Assembly: GCA_016287245.1 (NCBI GenBank)
Contig: JAEEWG010000013.1
Coordinates: forward strand, 17,691-81,690
From: Clostridia bacterium
GTDB taxonomy: Bacteria; Bacillota; Clostridia; Saccharofermentanales; Saccharofermentanaceae
Direction of reading: 5' to 3'
DNA: 64,000 nt
Shown here: positions 40,536 through 48,914 of the stretch, one piece after another
How positions within the stretch are numbered: the first letter of the stretch is position 1
Layout of the letters: each line of letters starts with the position of its first letter
The notes under the pieces: model-generated
What the model was told of the DNA's origin: nothing
The model's database searches: none
What the model saw: only the letters and a program-made list of their open reading frames with translations
Program-made: the position numbers and the translations under genes

Positions 40536-41816
40536 TCAGTTCTTCTCCAACATATCCGAAACGGCCATCATGACCGCCAGTTTTACCTGTTCAAATACCA
40601 GACCGCCCTGCATATATACGAGGTACGGCGGTTTTACAGGGCCATCGGCGGATAGCTCGATGGAAGCGCCCTGTACAAAAGCACCTGCCGCCATAACGAC
40701 CTGCGCGTCATAACCCGGCATGTCCCACGGCTCCGGCGAAACGAAAGAATCCACCGGGGAGCAGGATTGTACTTTTCTACAAAAGTTTACCATTTGTTGC
40801 TCATCTGGGAAAGCCACACTTTGCACAATATCTCCACGAAGGTCCGTCGAAGAAGGTGCACATTGGCATCCTGTCATCTCGAGGAGCTTTGCGGCAAAGA
40901 CGGCGCCCTTCATGGCTTCCGCGACAACATGCGGGGCCAGGAAGAGTCCCTGCGCGATCTGCCGGTTAAAGCCGAGAGAAGGTCCGACATGACTGCCGAG
41001 TCCCGGGGCGGTAACACGCTCCGCCACTCTCTCGACCAGATCTTTTCGACCGGCCACATAGGCACCGGAAGGACAGATCCCGCCGCCGGCATTCTTTATG
41101 AGAGACCCGGCGCAAAGATCCGCACCCAGTGCGCACGGCTCCTGCGTCTCCACGAATTCGCCGTAGCAGTTATCTACGAAAACGATAATGTCTTCTCTTA
41201 TGCCTTTGATCAGATCGACGACCGCCTTGATGTCTTCTCCGAGGAGGCATCGTCTGCTGGTATAGCCCTTCGACTTTTGGAGGAATACGACCTTCGTTTC
41301 CGGCTTAATGGCTGCTCTGATCGCCTCAAGATCAGGCGATCCGTCATCACGAAGCTGTACTTCGTTATACTTCATTCCGTAGTCTAAAAGAGAGCCCGTA
41401 AACGTATCGTCCTTCTTCTCGACACCGAGTGCCGAAGCAAGTGTATCGTAAGGACGTCCGGTCACAGCCAGCATCTCTTCTCCCGGCTTAAGGATCCCGA
41501 AAAGACATGCCACCAGGATCTGCGTACCGCAGGTGACCTGGATACGGACATAGGCAGCTTCCGCGCCGAAGATCTCCGCATACATCTGCTCGATCTTCTC
41601 TCTTCCGATATCGTCATAGCCATAGCCGGTGGTCGCGCCTAAATGCGCCTCGGCAAAACGGGCATTTCTGAAAGCCTGAAGGACACGAAGCTGGTTAAAT
41701 TGCTTTACTTCATCGATCTTGGAGAAAACAGCAGAAACGGCGGTCATCGCTTCATCTGCCATGCTGACCACCGTATCGCTGATACCATACATTGTTTTGA
41801 ATGGATCCTGATTCAT
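40536..41816 (-). CDS. Methionine gamma-lyase family (aluminium-resistance-type) PLP protein
   Basis: A 426-residue fold-type I PLP enzyme of the PF06838 group. HLGATTGYGYDDIGREKIE near 58-76, VQVTCGTQI-type text near 93-101, TGRPYDTL near 119 and VDNCYGEF near 215-222 are conserved, and SLIKNAGGGICPSGAYVAG near 238-256 holds the PLP-binding lysine. The family is related to cystathionine and methionine lyases, but its true substrate is uncertain, and the old aluminium-resistance name has little support. The ACT-domain gene stop and this ATG share one base (TGATG), so they are coupled. Confidence 0.9.
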   Translation of the reverse strand: MNQDPFKTMYGISDTVVSMADEAMTAVSAVFSKIDEVKQFNQLRVLQAFRNARFAEAHLGATTGYGYDDIGREKIEQMYAEIFGAEAAYVRIQVTCGTQILVACLFGILKPGEEMLAVTGRPYDTLASALGVEKKDDTFTGSLLDYGMKYNEVQLRDDGSPDLEAIRAAIKPETKVVFLQKSKGYTSRRCLLGEDIKAVVDLIKGIREDIIVFVDNCYGEFVETQEPCALGADLCAGSLIKNAGGGICPSGAYVAGRKDLVERVAERVTAPGLGSHVGPSLGFNRQIAQGLFLAPHVVAEAMKGAVFAAKLLEMTGCQCAPSSTDLRGDIVQSVAFPDEQQMVNFCRKVQSCSPVDSFVSPEPWDMPGYDAQVVMAAGAFVQGASIELSADGPVKPPYLVYMQGGLVFEQVKLAVMMAVSDMLEKN

Positions 41817-42247
41817 CAGATACCGTAAACCTCCTCAGGTTTTAAGATCCTGATACCGGCTTCCTCAAACTTCTTGATCACAGGATCAAAGTTCTGCACA
41901 CGGATCACCATCACTGCCTCATCAGACTTTCTTCCGACGAAACCGTAGATGTATTCCATCGACTCGCCCGTCTCGGAAAACGTCATCAGGGAGTGATCCA
42001 GCGTACCCGGCTTATCCGGGATCGCGATCGCAAGGACCGGTGTCATGCTTACCGTAAAGCCTGCTTCCGTAAGCACCGCGACCGCTTCTTCCGGTTTGTC
42101 CAGAATCATGCGGAGAACACCATAATCCGTCGAATCTGCCACATAGAGAGCACGGATATCGATATTCGCCTTGCCAAGGACTTTCGTCACTTCAGCCAGA
42201 CGGCCAAATGAATTCTCAAGGAAAACGTTGATCTGCTTAACTAACAT
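41816..42247 (-). CDS. Tandem ACT-domain protein
   Basis: A 143-residue protein made of two ACT domains (about 1-68 and 69-140). The first starts QINVFLENSFGRLAEVTKVLGKANIDIRALYV-like, the second LAIAIPDKPGTLDHSLMTFSE. Such stand-alone ACT pairs bind amino acids and often sit beside phenylacetate-CoA ligase or indolepyruvate oxidoreductase genes in anaerobes. Here it is 52 bp after iorB, which fits a sensor of aromatic amino acids or their oxoacids (inference). AGGAGG lies 8 bases before the ATG. Confidence 0.9.
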   Translation of the reverse strand: MLVKQINVFLENSFGRLAEVTKVLGKANIDIRALYVADSTDYGVLRMILDKPEEAVAVLTEAGFTVSMTPVLAIAIPDKPGTLDHSLMTFSETGESMEYIYGFVGRKSDEAVMVIRVQNFDPVIKKFEEAGIRILKPEEVYGI

Positions 42248-42299
42248 ACGGATGTCCTCCTTACATTTTCTGATTCTATTATATCGTAAAGTGGAGCTT

Positions 42300-42896
42300 T
42301 TACGAAACGAAATCTCTGCCTTTGTTAAAAGCTTCGATATTCATCGGGATCAGCTTCGCCTTACTTGCAAATGCTTCGTTGATCGCTTCTTCCCACAGTT
42401 CCTTCGGAAAATCCATACCCGCAGAAAGCGCACCGACCATGACCATATTTACGGCCTTGCTGCTGCCGCAGGAAAGAGCGGCGGAAAGTGCGTCAAATTC
42501 CACGATCTTTGTATTTCCGGAAGCGGAAGCATCCAGAGCATCCTTGATGTTTTCCGGATACTCGGCATTTCCGAGAAGGACCGGAAGAGACTTGATCTTC
42601 TGGGAGTTCACAAGGAGCACTCCGTCTTTCTTCAGAAGGTTAGCCCAGCGGACAGCCTCGACTTCTTCAAAAGCGAGGACATAGTCTGCCATACCTTCTT
42701 CGATGATAGGAGAATAGACCTTTTCACCCATTCTTACGTATGTAATAACGGAACCGCCGCGCTGGCTCATGCCGTGTACTTCCGATACCTTGATATCGAG
42801 GCCGAGCTTCATGGCGAGAATTCCGAGGAGCTTTCCGGCGATCAAGGTTCCCTGTCCGCCGACACCGGCGAGTACGATTGAAATATCCTTTGCCAT
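42300..42896 (-). CDS. iorB: Indolepyruvate:ferredoxin oxidoreductase, beta subunit
   Basis: A 198-residue protein. ISIVLAGVGGQGTLIAGKLLG at the start is the gamma-type domain signature of 2-oxoacid:ferredoxin oxidoreductases; VHGMSQRGGSVITYVRMG near 44-61 is the second block. With IorA it oxidises aryl pyruvates from aromatic amino acids to aryl-acetyl-CoA and reduces ferredoxin. The ATG at 42896, with AGGAGG eight bases before it, follows the iorA stop by one base. A longer frame into iorA has no support. Confidence 0.95.
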   Translation of the reverse strand: MAKDISIVLAGVGGQGTLIAGKLLGILAMKLGLDIKVSEVHGMSQRGGSVITYVRMGEKVYSPIIEEGMADYVLAFEEVEAVRWANLLKKDGVLLVNSQKIKSLPVLLGNAEYPENIKDALDASASGNTKIVEFDALSAALSCGSSKAVNMVMVGALSAGMDFPKELWEEAINEAFASKAKLIPMNIEAFNKGRDFVS

Positions 42897-42897
42897 A

Positions 42898-44667
42898 TTA
42901 TTGCTCCTCCTTTCTGGAAAGTGCATTGAATTTACACATGTTGATGCAAAGGCCGCAGGCATTGCAGGCCTCCGGGTCGATCACCGGCTTCTTATCGTCA
43001 CCGGCAACGAGTGCCGGGCACATGATACGGGAGCAGGCGCCGCACTTCTTGCAGGCATCTTCATTCAGGACGATGGACACGCCCTTCGGCTTTTTACCGG
43101 TCGGGATCAATGCGCATGGACGGCGTACAATGATCACGGATACGCAATCCTTCGCGATCTCTTCTTTAACGATCTTTTCGACTTCGTAGGTATCTACCGG
43201 ATCAACGGTTCTTACAGAGGTAACACCGACGCTTCTGCAGAGAGTCTCCAGATCGATGGCCGGAGCCGGCTGCAGGCGGATATTCTTACCGGATGCCGGG
43301 TTCTGCTGATGTCCTGTCATACCCGTGATGGAGTTATCGAGAATCATGACAGTGATCGCGCTCTGGTTATATACCGCATTGATGAGGTTCGTGATACCGG
43401 AATGCAGGAAAGTCGAGTCACCGATCACGGCTACGGTCTTTTTACTGTCTTCCCCATCGGAAGCCTTATCGAAGCCGTGGGCCATACCGACTGAAGCGCC
43501 CATGCAGACGGAAACGTCCATCGCGGCTGTCGGCGGGAGCGTACCAAGCGTATAGCATCCGATATCGCCCATGACCTGTACCTTCGCACGGTTTAATGCC
43601 AGGAACATGCCCTTATGCGGACATCCGGCGCAAAGGAGCGGCGGACGGCCCGGAGCGGTCGGAAGTTTAGAAAGGTCCAGTGCTTTCTCCGGAAGAGCTT
43701 CCGAAGAAAGTACAGAACGGATCATGCGGGAATTATATTCGCCCTGCAGCGTGAAAAGATCTTTTCCCTCACAGGCAATGCCGGCGGCCTTGATCTCTGT
43801 CTCCATGAAAGGATCAAGTTCTTCAACTACGACCAGACGGTCTACCTTCGATGCGAAATCGCGGATCAGATCCATCGGAAGCGGCCACACACAGCCGAGC
43901 TTCAGGACGGATGCAGACGGAACGCCTTCCTTCACATACTGATAGGAAGCGCCTGCGGTGATGATACCGAGCTTGGTATCATTCATTTCTACTTTATGGA
44001 TGCCCATGCCGAGGAATTCTTCATTCGAAGCCTTGGCGATATCCAGTGTTCTCTGCTCGACCACTACGTGGCGCTTAATGGCCATGGCCGGCATCATAAC
44101 GTATTTATTCACGTTCTTCTCGTAAGGCTTAACGACGATATCTTCCGGATCGGAAAGCTCAACGAGCGAACGGGAATGAGAAACGCGGGTATGCATGCGA
44201 AGGATCACAGGCGTATCAAATCTCTCGGAAAGAGAGAACGCCATCTTAGCAAAATCCTTGCACTCCTGACTGTCAGAAGGCTCGAGGATCATGAGCTTGG
44301 CTGCACGTCCGTAGTTTCTGCTGTCCTGCTCGTCCTGGGAACTGTGCATACCCGGGTCGTCAGCCACAACAAATACCAGACCGCCGTTTACGCCTTCATA
44401 AGCGGCAGTAAACATCGGATCCGCCGCCACGTTCATACCAACATGCTTCATGCATGTCATCGCACGTGCGCCTCGGATGGAAGCACCGATCGCTACCTCG
44501 GATGCCACCTTCTCATTCGTCGCCCATTCGCAGTAGATGCGGTCATAGGTGGCGATCGTCTCTGTGATTTCTGTACTCGGTGTGCCCGGGTAGGAGGAAA
44601 CGACTTTCACTCCGGCCTCATAAGCACCACGCGCAACAGCTTCATTACCTAACATGATCTGTTTCAC
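42898..44667 (-). CDS. iorA: Indolepyruvate:ferredoxin oxidoreductase, alpha subunit
   Basis: A 589-residue subunit. It begins KQIMLGNEAVARGAYEAGV as the family does, has SYPGTPSTEI near 27-36, the TPP-binding part near 370-440 (GDIGCYTLG...VCMGASVGMAHG, then AVIGDSTFLHSG), and two [4Fe-4S] ferredoxin sets at the end (CKKCGACSRIMCP and CNACGLCINMC). I place the start at GTG 44667, since GAGGT is eight bases before it and the protein then matches the family start; a GTG five codons earlier lacks a ribosome site. It follows the symporter gene by 66 bp. Confidence 0.95.
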   Translation of the reverse strand: MKQIMLGNEAVARGAYEAGVKVVSSYPGTPSTEITETIATYDRIYCEWATNEKVASEVAIGASIRGARAMTCMKHVGMNVAADPMFTAAYEGVNGGLVFVVADDPGMHSSQDEQDSRNYGRAAKLMILEPSDSQECKDFAKMAFSLSERFDTPVILRMHTRVSHSRSLVELSDPEDIVVKPYEKNVNKYVMMPAMAIKRHVVVEQRTLDIAKASNEEFLGMGIHKVEMNDTKLGIITAGASYQYVKEGVPSASVLKLGCVWPLPMDLIRDFASKVDRLVVVEELDPFMETEIKAAGIACEGKDLFTLQGEYNSRMIRSVLSSEALPEKALDLSKLPTAPGRPPLLCAGCPHKGMFLALNRAKVQVMGDIGCYTLGTLPPTAAMDVSVCMGASVGMAHGFDKASDGEDSKKTVAVIGDSTFLHSGITNLINAVYNQSAITVMILDNSITGMTGHQQNPASGKNIRLQPAPAIDLETLCRSVGVTSVRTVDPVDTYEVEKIVKEEIAKDCVSVIIVRRPCALIPTGKKPKGVSIVLNEDACKKCGACSRIMCPALVAGDDKKPVIDPEACNACGLCINMCKFNALSRKEEQ

Positions 44668-44733
44668 TTCTTGATACCTCACTTATGTTCAGTTAGTGTT
44701 CACTAGAATTAGCACCCGTCTATTGTATCATGT

Positions 44734-46347
44734 TTAGTCTTTAATATCATCGATTCTTGCAGGGATGTCGTCCGGCATATCCTTAAATGCATTATCGATG
44801 ACTTTCTTATCGAGTTTCGGCGAGATCCAGGATACGACCGGAACGATGATAAGACCGAACAGCATGGCAAAAGCACCGGCATTGATCGGAGATGCCAGAT
44901 TGATCGGAAGGCCTGTCGGGAACTTGAAGTTATGTCCGAACAGTGCGCCGTTACTCAAGATCAGGTGAGATACCGTGATGCCGACACCGCTGATGAAGGA
45001 CGCCCATACAGCTGCCTTTGTAACGCCCTTCCAGAAAAGTCCGTAGAAGAACGGAGCCAGGAAGGAACCGGCCATAGCACCCCAGGAGATAGACATCAGT
45101 TTGGTGATGTACATATCGTTGCTTCTATAGGAATAGATCGCCAGAGCCATGGATACCAGCACGAAGATAGCAAGAAGGATACGGATGATGCTGACCTTCT
45201 TCTTCTCATTCATATCCTTGATGACATTGTCAGCAAGAACGTCCAGTGTGATCGTGGAGCTGGAAGTCAGAACCAGCGATGTCAGAGTGGACATGGAAGC
45301 CGAGAGTACGAGAACGACGAGGATCGCAACGAGGAGCGTAGGGATCGCCTTGTCGAGGATGATCGGCATGATCTTATCCATATTGAGTCCGCCGGACGCT
45401 GTCTTGATGTCCTCAGCTGTTACGAAGATACGGGAGAAACCGCCCATGAAGTAGGAGCCGCCTGCGATGATGACTGCGAAGATCGTGGAAATGATCGTCG
45501 CTGTATGAACAGACTTATCATCCTTGATAGAGTAGAACTTCTGCACCATCTGCGGAAGACCCCAGGTACCAAGAGAAGTAAGGATAACAACACCTAAGAG
45601 GTTCAGCGGCTCCGGTCCGAAGAGCGAGGAATAAACGCCCTGGAAGGAAGAACCGTTCGCAGCAGGAACGTTGGACAGTTCCGTCATGGAGGACATCAGT
45701 CCGCCGTGATAGTTCAGAACACAGACGATCGTCATGACGATACCGATGATCATGATCATTCCCTGAATAAAGTCGTTGATCGCTGTGGACATGTATCCGC
45801 CGAGGATAACGTATGTGGCGGCAAGAACGCTCATAACGATAATGCAGATCTCGTATCCGTTAGAGATACGGTCCAGACGCAGAGCAGATGTGAATAGATA
45901 GGAAAGGCCGTTAAATACCGAAGCAGAGTAAGGGATCATGAAAACGAAGATGATCAGAGCTGCCGCGATACGGAGAGCTTTCGAATTATAACGTTTACCG
46001 AAGAAGTCCGGCATAGTGTTCGTGTTTAACGTTTTGGTCATGATACGGCATCTCTTACCAAGCACTACCCATGCGGCCAGAGAACCGATGAAAGCATTGC
46101 CCAGACCGATCCACAGTGCCGAAACACCGAAGTCCCATCCGAACTTACCTGCATAACCGATAAAGATAACTGCGGAGAAATACGTGGCACCAAATGAGAA
46201 AGCAGTAAGCCACGGGCCTACTCTTCTGCCACCAAGTACAAAAGAAGAAACATCTTTGGTGTTTTTTCTTGAGTACAGACCTACACCGATAATCATTGCG
46301 AAGAACACGACAATGACTATCCCATACAAGAGATCAAGAGAATCCAT
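44734..46347 (-). CDS. Sodium:solute symporter (SSS family)
   Basis: A 537-residue membrane protein with about 13 hydrophobic helices and the LeuT-like SSS pattern. It has SSFVLGGRRVGPWLTAFSFGATYFSAV near residues 34-60, GYMSTAINDFIQGMIM near 186-201 (the SSS signature region), and a Na+-site Ser/Thr row in SASMSTLTSLVLTSSS near 350-365. The substrate cannot be read from sequence; family members carry proline, pantothenate, sugars or carboxylates. Its place directly upstream of iorA suggests an amino or organic acid (inference). Confidence 0.92.
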   Translation of the reverse strand: MDSLDLLYGIVIVVFFAMIIGVGLYSRKNTKDVSSFVLGGRRVGPWLTAFSFGATYFSAVIFIGYAGKFGWDFGVSALWIGLGNAFIGSLAAWVVLGKRCRIMTKTLNTNTMPDFFGKRYNSKALRIAAALIIFVFMIPYSASVFNGLSYLFTSALRLDRISNGYEICIIVMSVLAATYVILGGYMSTAINDFIQGMIMIIGIVMTIVCVLNYHGGLMSSMTELSNVPAANGSSFQGVYSSLFGPEPLNLLGVVILTSLGTWGLPQMVQKFYSIKDDKSVHTATIISTIFAVIIAGGSYFMGGFSRIFVTAEDIKTASGGLNMDKIMPIILDKAIPTLLVAILVVLVLSASMSTLTSLVLTSSSTITLDVLADNVIKDMNEKKKVSIIRILLAIFVLVSMALAIYSYRSNDMYITKLMSISWGAMAGSFLAPFFYGLFWKGVTKAAVWASFISGVGITVSHLILSNGALFGHNFKFPTGLPINLASPINAGAFAMLFGLIIVPVVSWISPKLDKKVIDNAFKDMPDDIPARIDDIKD

Positions 46348-46428
46348 AATCTACCATCCTTCTGCTGCCGTCTCTGACAGCCCTACAATTTACTTTCGCC
46401 CCAAAAAAGGCATAAAAACTACATTCCC

Positions 46429-46456
46429 ATGATAACAGAGAAACGAAAAGATGCAA
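46429..46456 (-). promoter_or_regulatory. Promoter of the symporter-ior operon
   Basis: On the minus strand TTGCAT (46456-46451) and TATCAT (46434-46429) are 16 bp apart, about 82 bp before the symporter start. The gap 46348-46483 holds nothing else recognisable. Confidence 0.6.
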
Positions 46457-46483
46457 GGGTTTTTAGGCGTTTACGGCAAAATT

Positions 46484-47266
46484 CTAGCCGATCGTAACGG
46501 ATTGCCCGCAGATCAGGGACTGAACCTTATCTCCCAGCTCGTCTTTCAGGAACAAAAGCTGCTCTTCTCCCGTGCAGTGACAGGAATAATACTGTGCGCA
46601 GGAATCCTTCATGGCCTTAGAAGTCTCGATAAGGATCTCCTCATCCCAGATCGGCTCGTACTTCATAAGATGCAGGCCGCCGACAAACGCATGGAAACGG
46701 AACTGATGCACGAGGTTTATAATGCCCTTATGCGTGCAGCCGCTGATAAGATAGGTCTTATATCCTTCCCGGATAAGAAGATACATCTCGTGCTCGTATT
46801 TTTCTTTTTCCATGATCTTCCCGCGCTTCACCTTCTGTCCGTGGGTATCGATGGATTTTTTCAGTTTTTCTATCTTCACAAAACTAAGCTCTTTGTCGAT
46901 CGTGGTATTCTCCCTGACTTTTATGAACCTTGGATGTCCGTCAAGGGTCTCATCCAGACCGATATACTTGTTCTGCCCGTTATAATGCGGTTCGAACACC
47001 AGCTCATTCATATAGATATTCGCGATCTTATTGATATCAAGGAAGGCAAGAAGTCCGCCGCCATGGTCATAGTGTCCGTGGGAAAGGAAAGCCACGTCGA
47101 CTCTGCCTAGATCGACCCCGAGCTTTTCGGCATTGCTTATAAAGTTACTGCCCGCACCGAAATCAAAAAGGATCTTATGCCGGTCTGTCTCTATATACAG
47201 ACTTAAACCGTGCTCCGAAAGGAATCCTGGCTTACTGTTATTTTCCGAAAGAACTGTGACCTTCAT
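46484..47266 (-). CDS. MBL-fold metallohydrolase, COG1237-like
   Basis: A 260-residue metallo-beta-lactamase-fold protein. SHGHYDHGGG near 62-71 binds two metals, ISGCTHKGIINLVH near 174-187 and the late CHCTGEE near 229-235 are typical of the COG1237 group, distant relatives of the methanopterin-pathway enzyme. The start LSENNSKPGF resembles the family as well. Members in Clostridia have unknown substrates. It stands alone between the symporter and a lipoprotein gene. Confidence 0.9.
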   Translation of the reverse strand: MKVTVLSENNSKPGFLSEHGLSLYIETDRHKILFDFGAGSNFISNAEKLGVDLGRVDVAFLSHGHYDHGGGLLAFLDINKIANIYMNELVFEPHYNGQNKYIGLDETLDGHPRFIKVRENTTIDKELSFVKIEKLKKSIDTHGQKVKRGKIMEKEKYEHEMYLLIREGYKTYLISGCTHKGIINLVHQFRFHAFVGGLHLMKYEPIWDEEILIETSKAMKDSCAQYYSCHCTGEEQLLFLKDELGDKVQSLICGQSVTIG

Positions 47267-47301
47267 CGGATGATCTCCTTACTAGACTTATCCTTCTCAT
47301 T

Positions 47302-47346
47302 ATAACCCAAAAGAAAAGGAGTTGCCCCTTTGCGGAGCAACTCCTT
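47302..47346 (-). terminator. Terminator of the lipoprotein gene
   Basis: AAGGAGTTGC (47316-47325) and GCAACTCCTT (47337-47346) form a 10-bp perfect stem. On the minus strand TTCTTTTGGG follows. It lies 28 bp past the lipoprotein stop. Confidence 0.75.
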
Positions 47347-47373
47347 ATACTCATACAATTTTAGATACTCTGA

Positions 47374-48525
47374 TTATTTGCAGAGAGCCTTCGCGAATTC
47401 GTTGATCTTCTCGATCTTCTCAGCAGCACTGCTCATAGAAAGAGCAACGATCATGCCATTGTCAGAGAAGTAGTAAATGCAGGTGTAATCAGAATACTGA
47501 TAGGATACATAGCCCCAGTCATCAGAAACCTCGTAATTGGTGCAGATAGACTTAAGAGAACCTGTCATGGAATCAAAGTATCCCTTTGCCGTAGCTACAT
47601 CAGCAAATTCATAATACTGATACATCAGTTCGAATTCAGCGTCATAAGCAACAACTGTTTCTGTGGTAGCAGTGGATCCAACAGAACCGGCACCTGTAGA
47701 AATAATAGACTTGGCAGAATCCGGATCAACTTCCTTCAGAAGCTTCTCGAAAATATCCTTGTCGATCTTGATCTTCTTCGGAGTTACTTTCTCAAGCTTA
47801 GCAGCCGGGCCGGAAGAAGCTGTTGTCGCAGTAGTATCATCTGTTGCAGATGTGTCGTCTGTCGGTGCAGGTGTAGTATCCTTAGTTTCATCTGTCGGTT
47901 CAGTTGTCGCAGCAGTATCGTCTGTCGGAGCAGCTGTAGTCGGATCTGTTTCATCAGTTTCCAGAGTTACTTCTGTCGAAGGAGAGATCTCGATGAAATC
48001 TTCGCAAGCCTCAAGTACCGGCGCAAGAAGTTCCTCACAGAACTCAGGACCGTTTGTAAGTGTGTACTCGTCGTCATCATTTTCAAACTCGAGAGTAACA
48101 TCTACAGAGATATACTTCTTCTCTTTCTGAGCTTCGATGGCTTCAATGAAATCATCCTCATCACCTTCAGCCTCTTCAGCTGCAGCCTCATAGTCAGGCA
48201 TGGTCACAGTTACCGGAACGGTTGTCTTCTTTTTCTTTTCCTTGATATCATCTTCGTTGATCTCATAGGAAGCCTTATCCAAAACAGCCTTGATGGCATC
48301 GCTGGAAGCGATTGCTTCAAATGTGTCGATCGTCTCCTCCATACCGTTGATCTTCTTGAGCTTCTTAACACTCAGAGAAGTTACTGCCTCAAGGACAGTC
48401 TCAGCAGCTTCACCTGCCGGAGATGCTTCTTTCTTCTTACCGGACTTCTTGCCGCATGCAGCTGCAGAGATGATCATAGCAATAGAAAGTGTGACACAAG
48501 CGAGTTTCTTAACTTTCATGTTCAT
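47374..48525 (-). CDS. Predicted lipoprotein with Thr/Asp-rich linker
   Basis: A 383-residue lipoprotein of unknown function. The signal is 1-23 with lipobox SAAAC, and GGAGG lies 7 bases before the ATG. An N-terminal helical/beta domain covers about 35-185 and is very acidic around 115-130. A linker of repeated TTxxPTDDT/TxxPTDET units spans about 195-245, a tether typical of surface proteins. The C-terminal domain (about 250-383) contains a YYEFADVATAKGYFDSM segment and ends NEFAKALCK. The second domain suggests a small-molecule or protein-binding role, but I do not recognise the family. Confidence 0.75.
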   Translation of the reverse strand: MNMKVKKLACVTLSIAMIISAAACGKKSGKKKEASPAGEAAETVLEAVTSLSVKKLKKINGMEETIDTFEAIASSDAIKAVLDKASYEINEDDIKEKKKKTTVPVTVTMPDYEAAAEEAEGDEDDFIEAIEAQKEKKYISVDVTLEFENDDDEYTLTNGPEFCEELLAPVLEACEDFIEISPSTEVTLETDETDPTTAAPTDDTAATTEPTDETKDTTPAPTDDTSATDDTTATTASSGPAAKLEKVTPKKIKIDKDIFEKLLKEVDPDSAKSIISTGAGSVGSTATTETVVAYDAEFELMYQYYEFADVATAKGYFDSMTGSLKSICTNYEVSDDWGYVSYQYSDYTCIYYFSDNGMIVALSMSSAAEKIEKINEFAKALCK

Positions 48526-48585
48526 TGTTCATCCTCCATTCATTAAATACATTCTTTTTCCTTTAATTGCTTATCGCAACTAAAA

Positions 48586-48614
48586 ATTATACTATAAGAA
48601 ATTTTACAAATCAA
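48586..48614 (-). promoter_or_regulatory. Promoter of the lipoprotein gene
   Basis: On the minus strand TTGATT (48614-48609) and consensus TATAAT (48591-48586) are 17 bp apart, directly downstream of the tRNA terminator and 61 bp before the lipoprotein start. Confidence 0.75.
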
Positions 48615-48619
48615 TTGAG

Positions 48620-48653
48620 ATAAAAAAAGACTTGAGGATGTGATCCTCAAGTC
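48620..48653 (-). terminator. Terminator of tRNA-Leu
   Basis: GACTTGAGGAT and ATCCTCAAGTC (within 48629-48653) form an 11-bp perfect stem with a 3-base loop, followed on the minus strand by TTTTTTTATC. It begins right after the tRNA CCA end. Confidence 0.9.
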
Positions 48654-48654
48654 T

Positions 48655-48737
48655 TGGTGCGGCGAACGGGACTTGAACCCGTATGGTCGCCCACACGCCC
48701 CTCAAACGTGCGCGTCTGCCAATTCCGCCACCGCCGC
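48655..48737 (-). tRNA. tRNA-Leu (anticodon GAG)
   Basis: An 83-base tRNA with the long variable arm of leucine tRNAs. GCGGCGG at the 5' end pairs with TCGCCGC, the anticodon loop is TTGAGGG with GAG reading CTC/CTT, the T loop is GGGTTCAAGTCCC, and CCA is encoded (48657-48655). It is a single tRNA gene with its own promoter and terminator. Confidence 0.97.
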
Positions 48738-48757
48738 ATGGCTGTAAAGCATGAATA

Positions 48758-48786
48758 ATTATACTGATTGAATGGTGGCGTGTCAA
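48758..48786 (-). promoter_or_regulatory. Consensus promoter of tRNA-Leu
   Basis: On the minus strand TTGACA (48786-48781) and TATAAT (48763-48758) match the sigma-70 consensus perfectly at 17-bp spacing, 21 bp before the mature tRNA. Confidence 0.9.
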
Positions 48787-48856
48787 TATCCTTTTTCAGA
48801 TATAGATGAATGATTTTTCCAACCCGTCAAATTCGGGTCAGAAGACCGGTTATTAC

Positions 48857-48896
48857 CGGAAAAAGAAAAGAGCTGCCTCATGTGAGACAGCTCTTT
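48857..48896 (-). terminator. Terminator of the surface-protein gene
   Basis: AAAGAGCTG and CAGCTCTTT (within 48868-48896) form the stem; on the minus strand a TTTCTTTTTCC tail follows. It starts 19 bp past the stop. Confidence 0.8.
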
Positions 48897-48914
48897 ATTT
48901 GATCAGTTTTCTGA

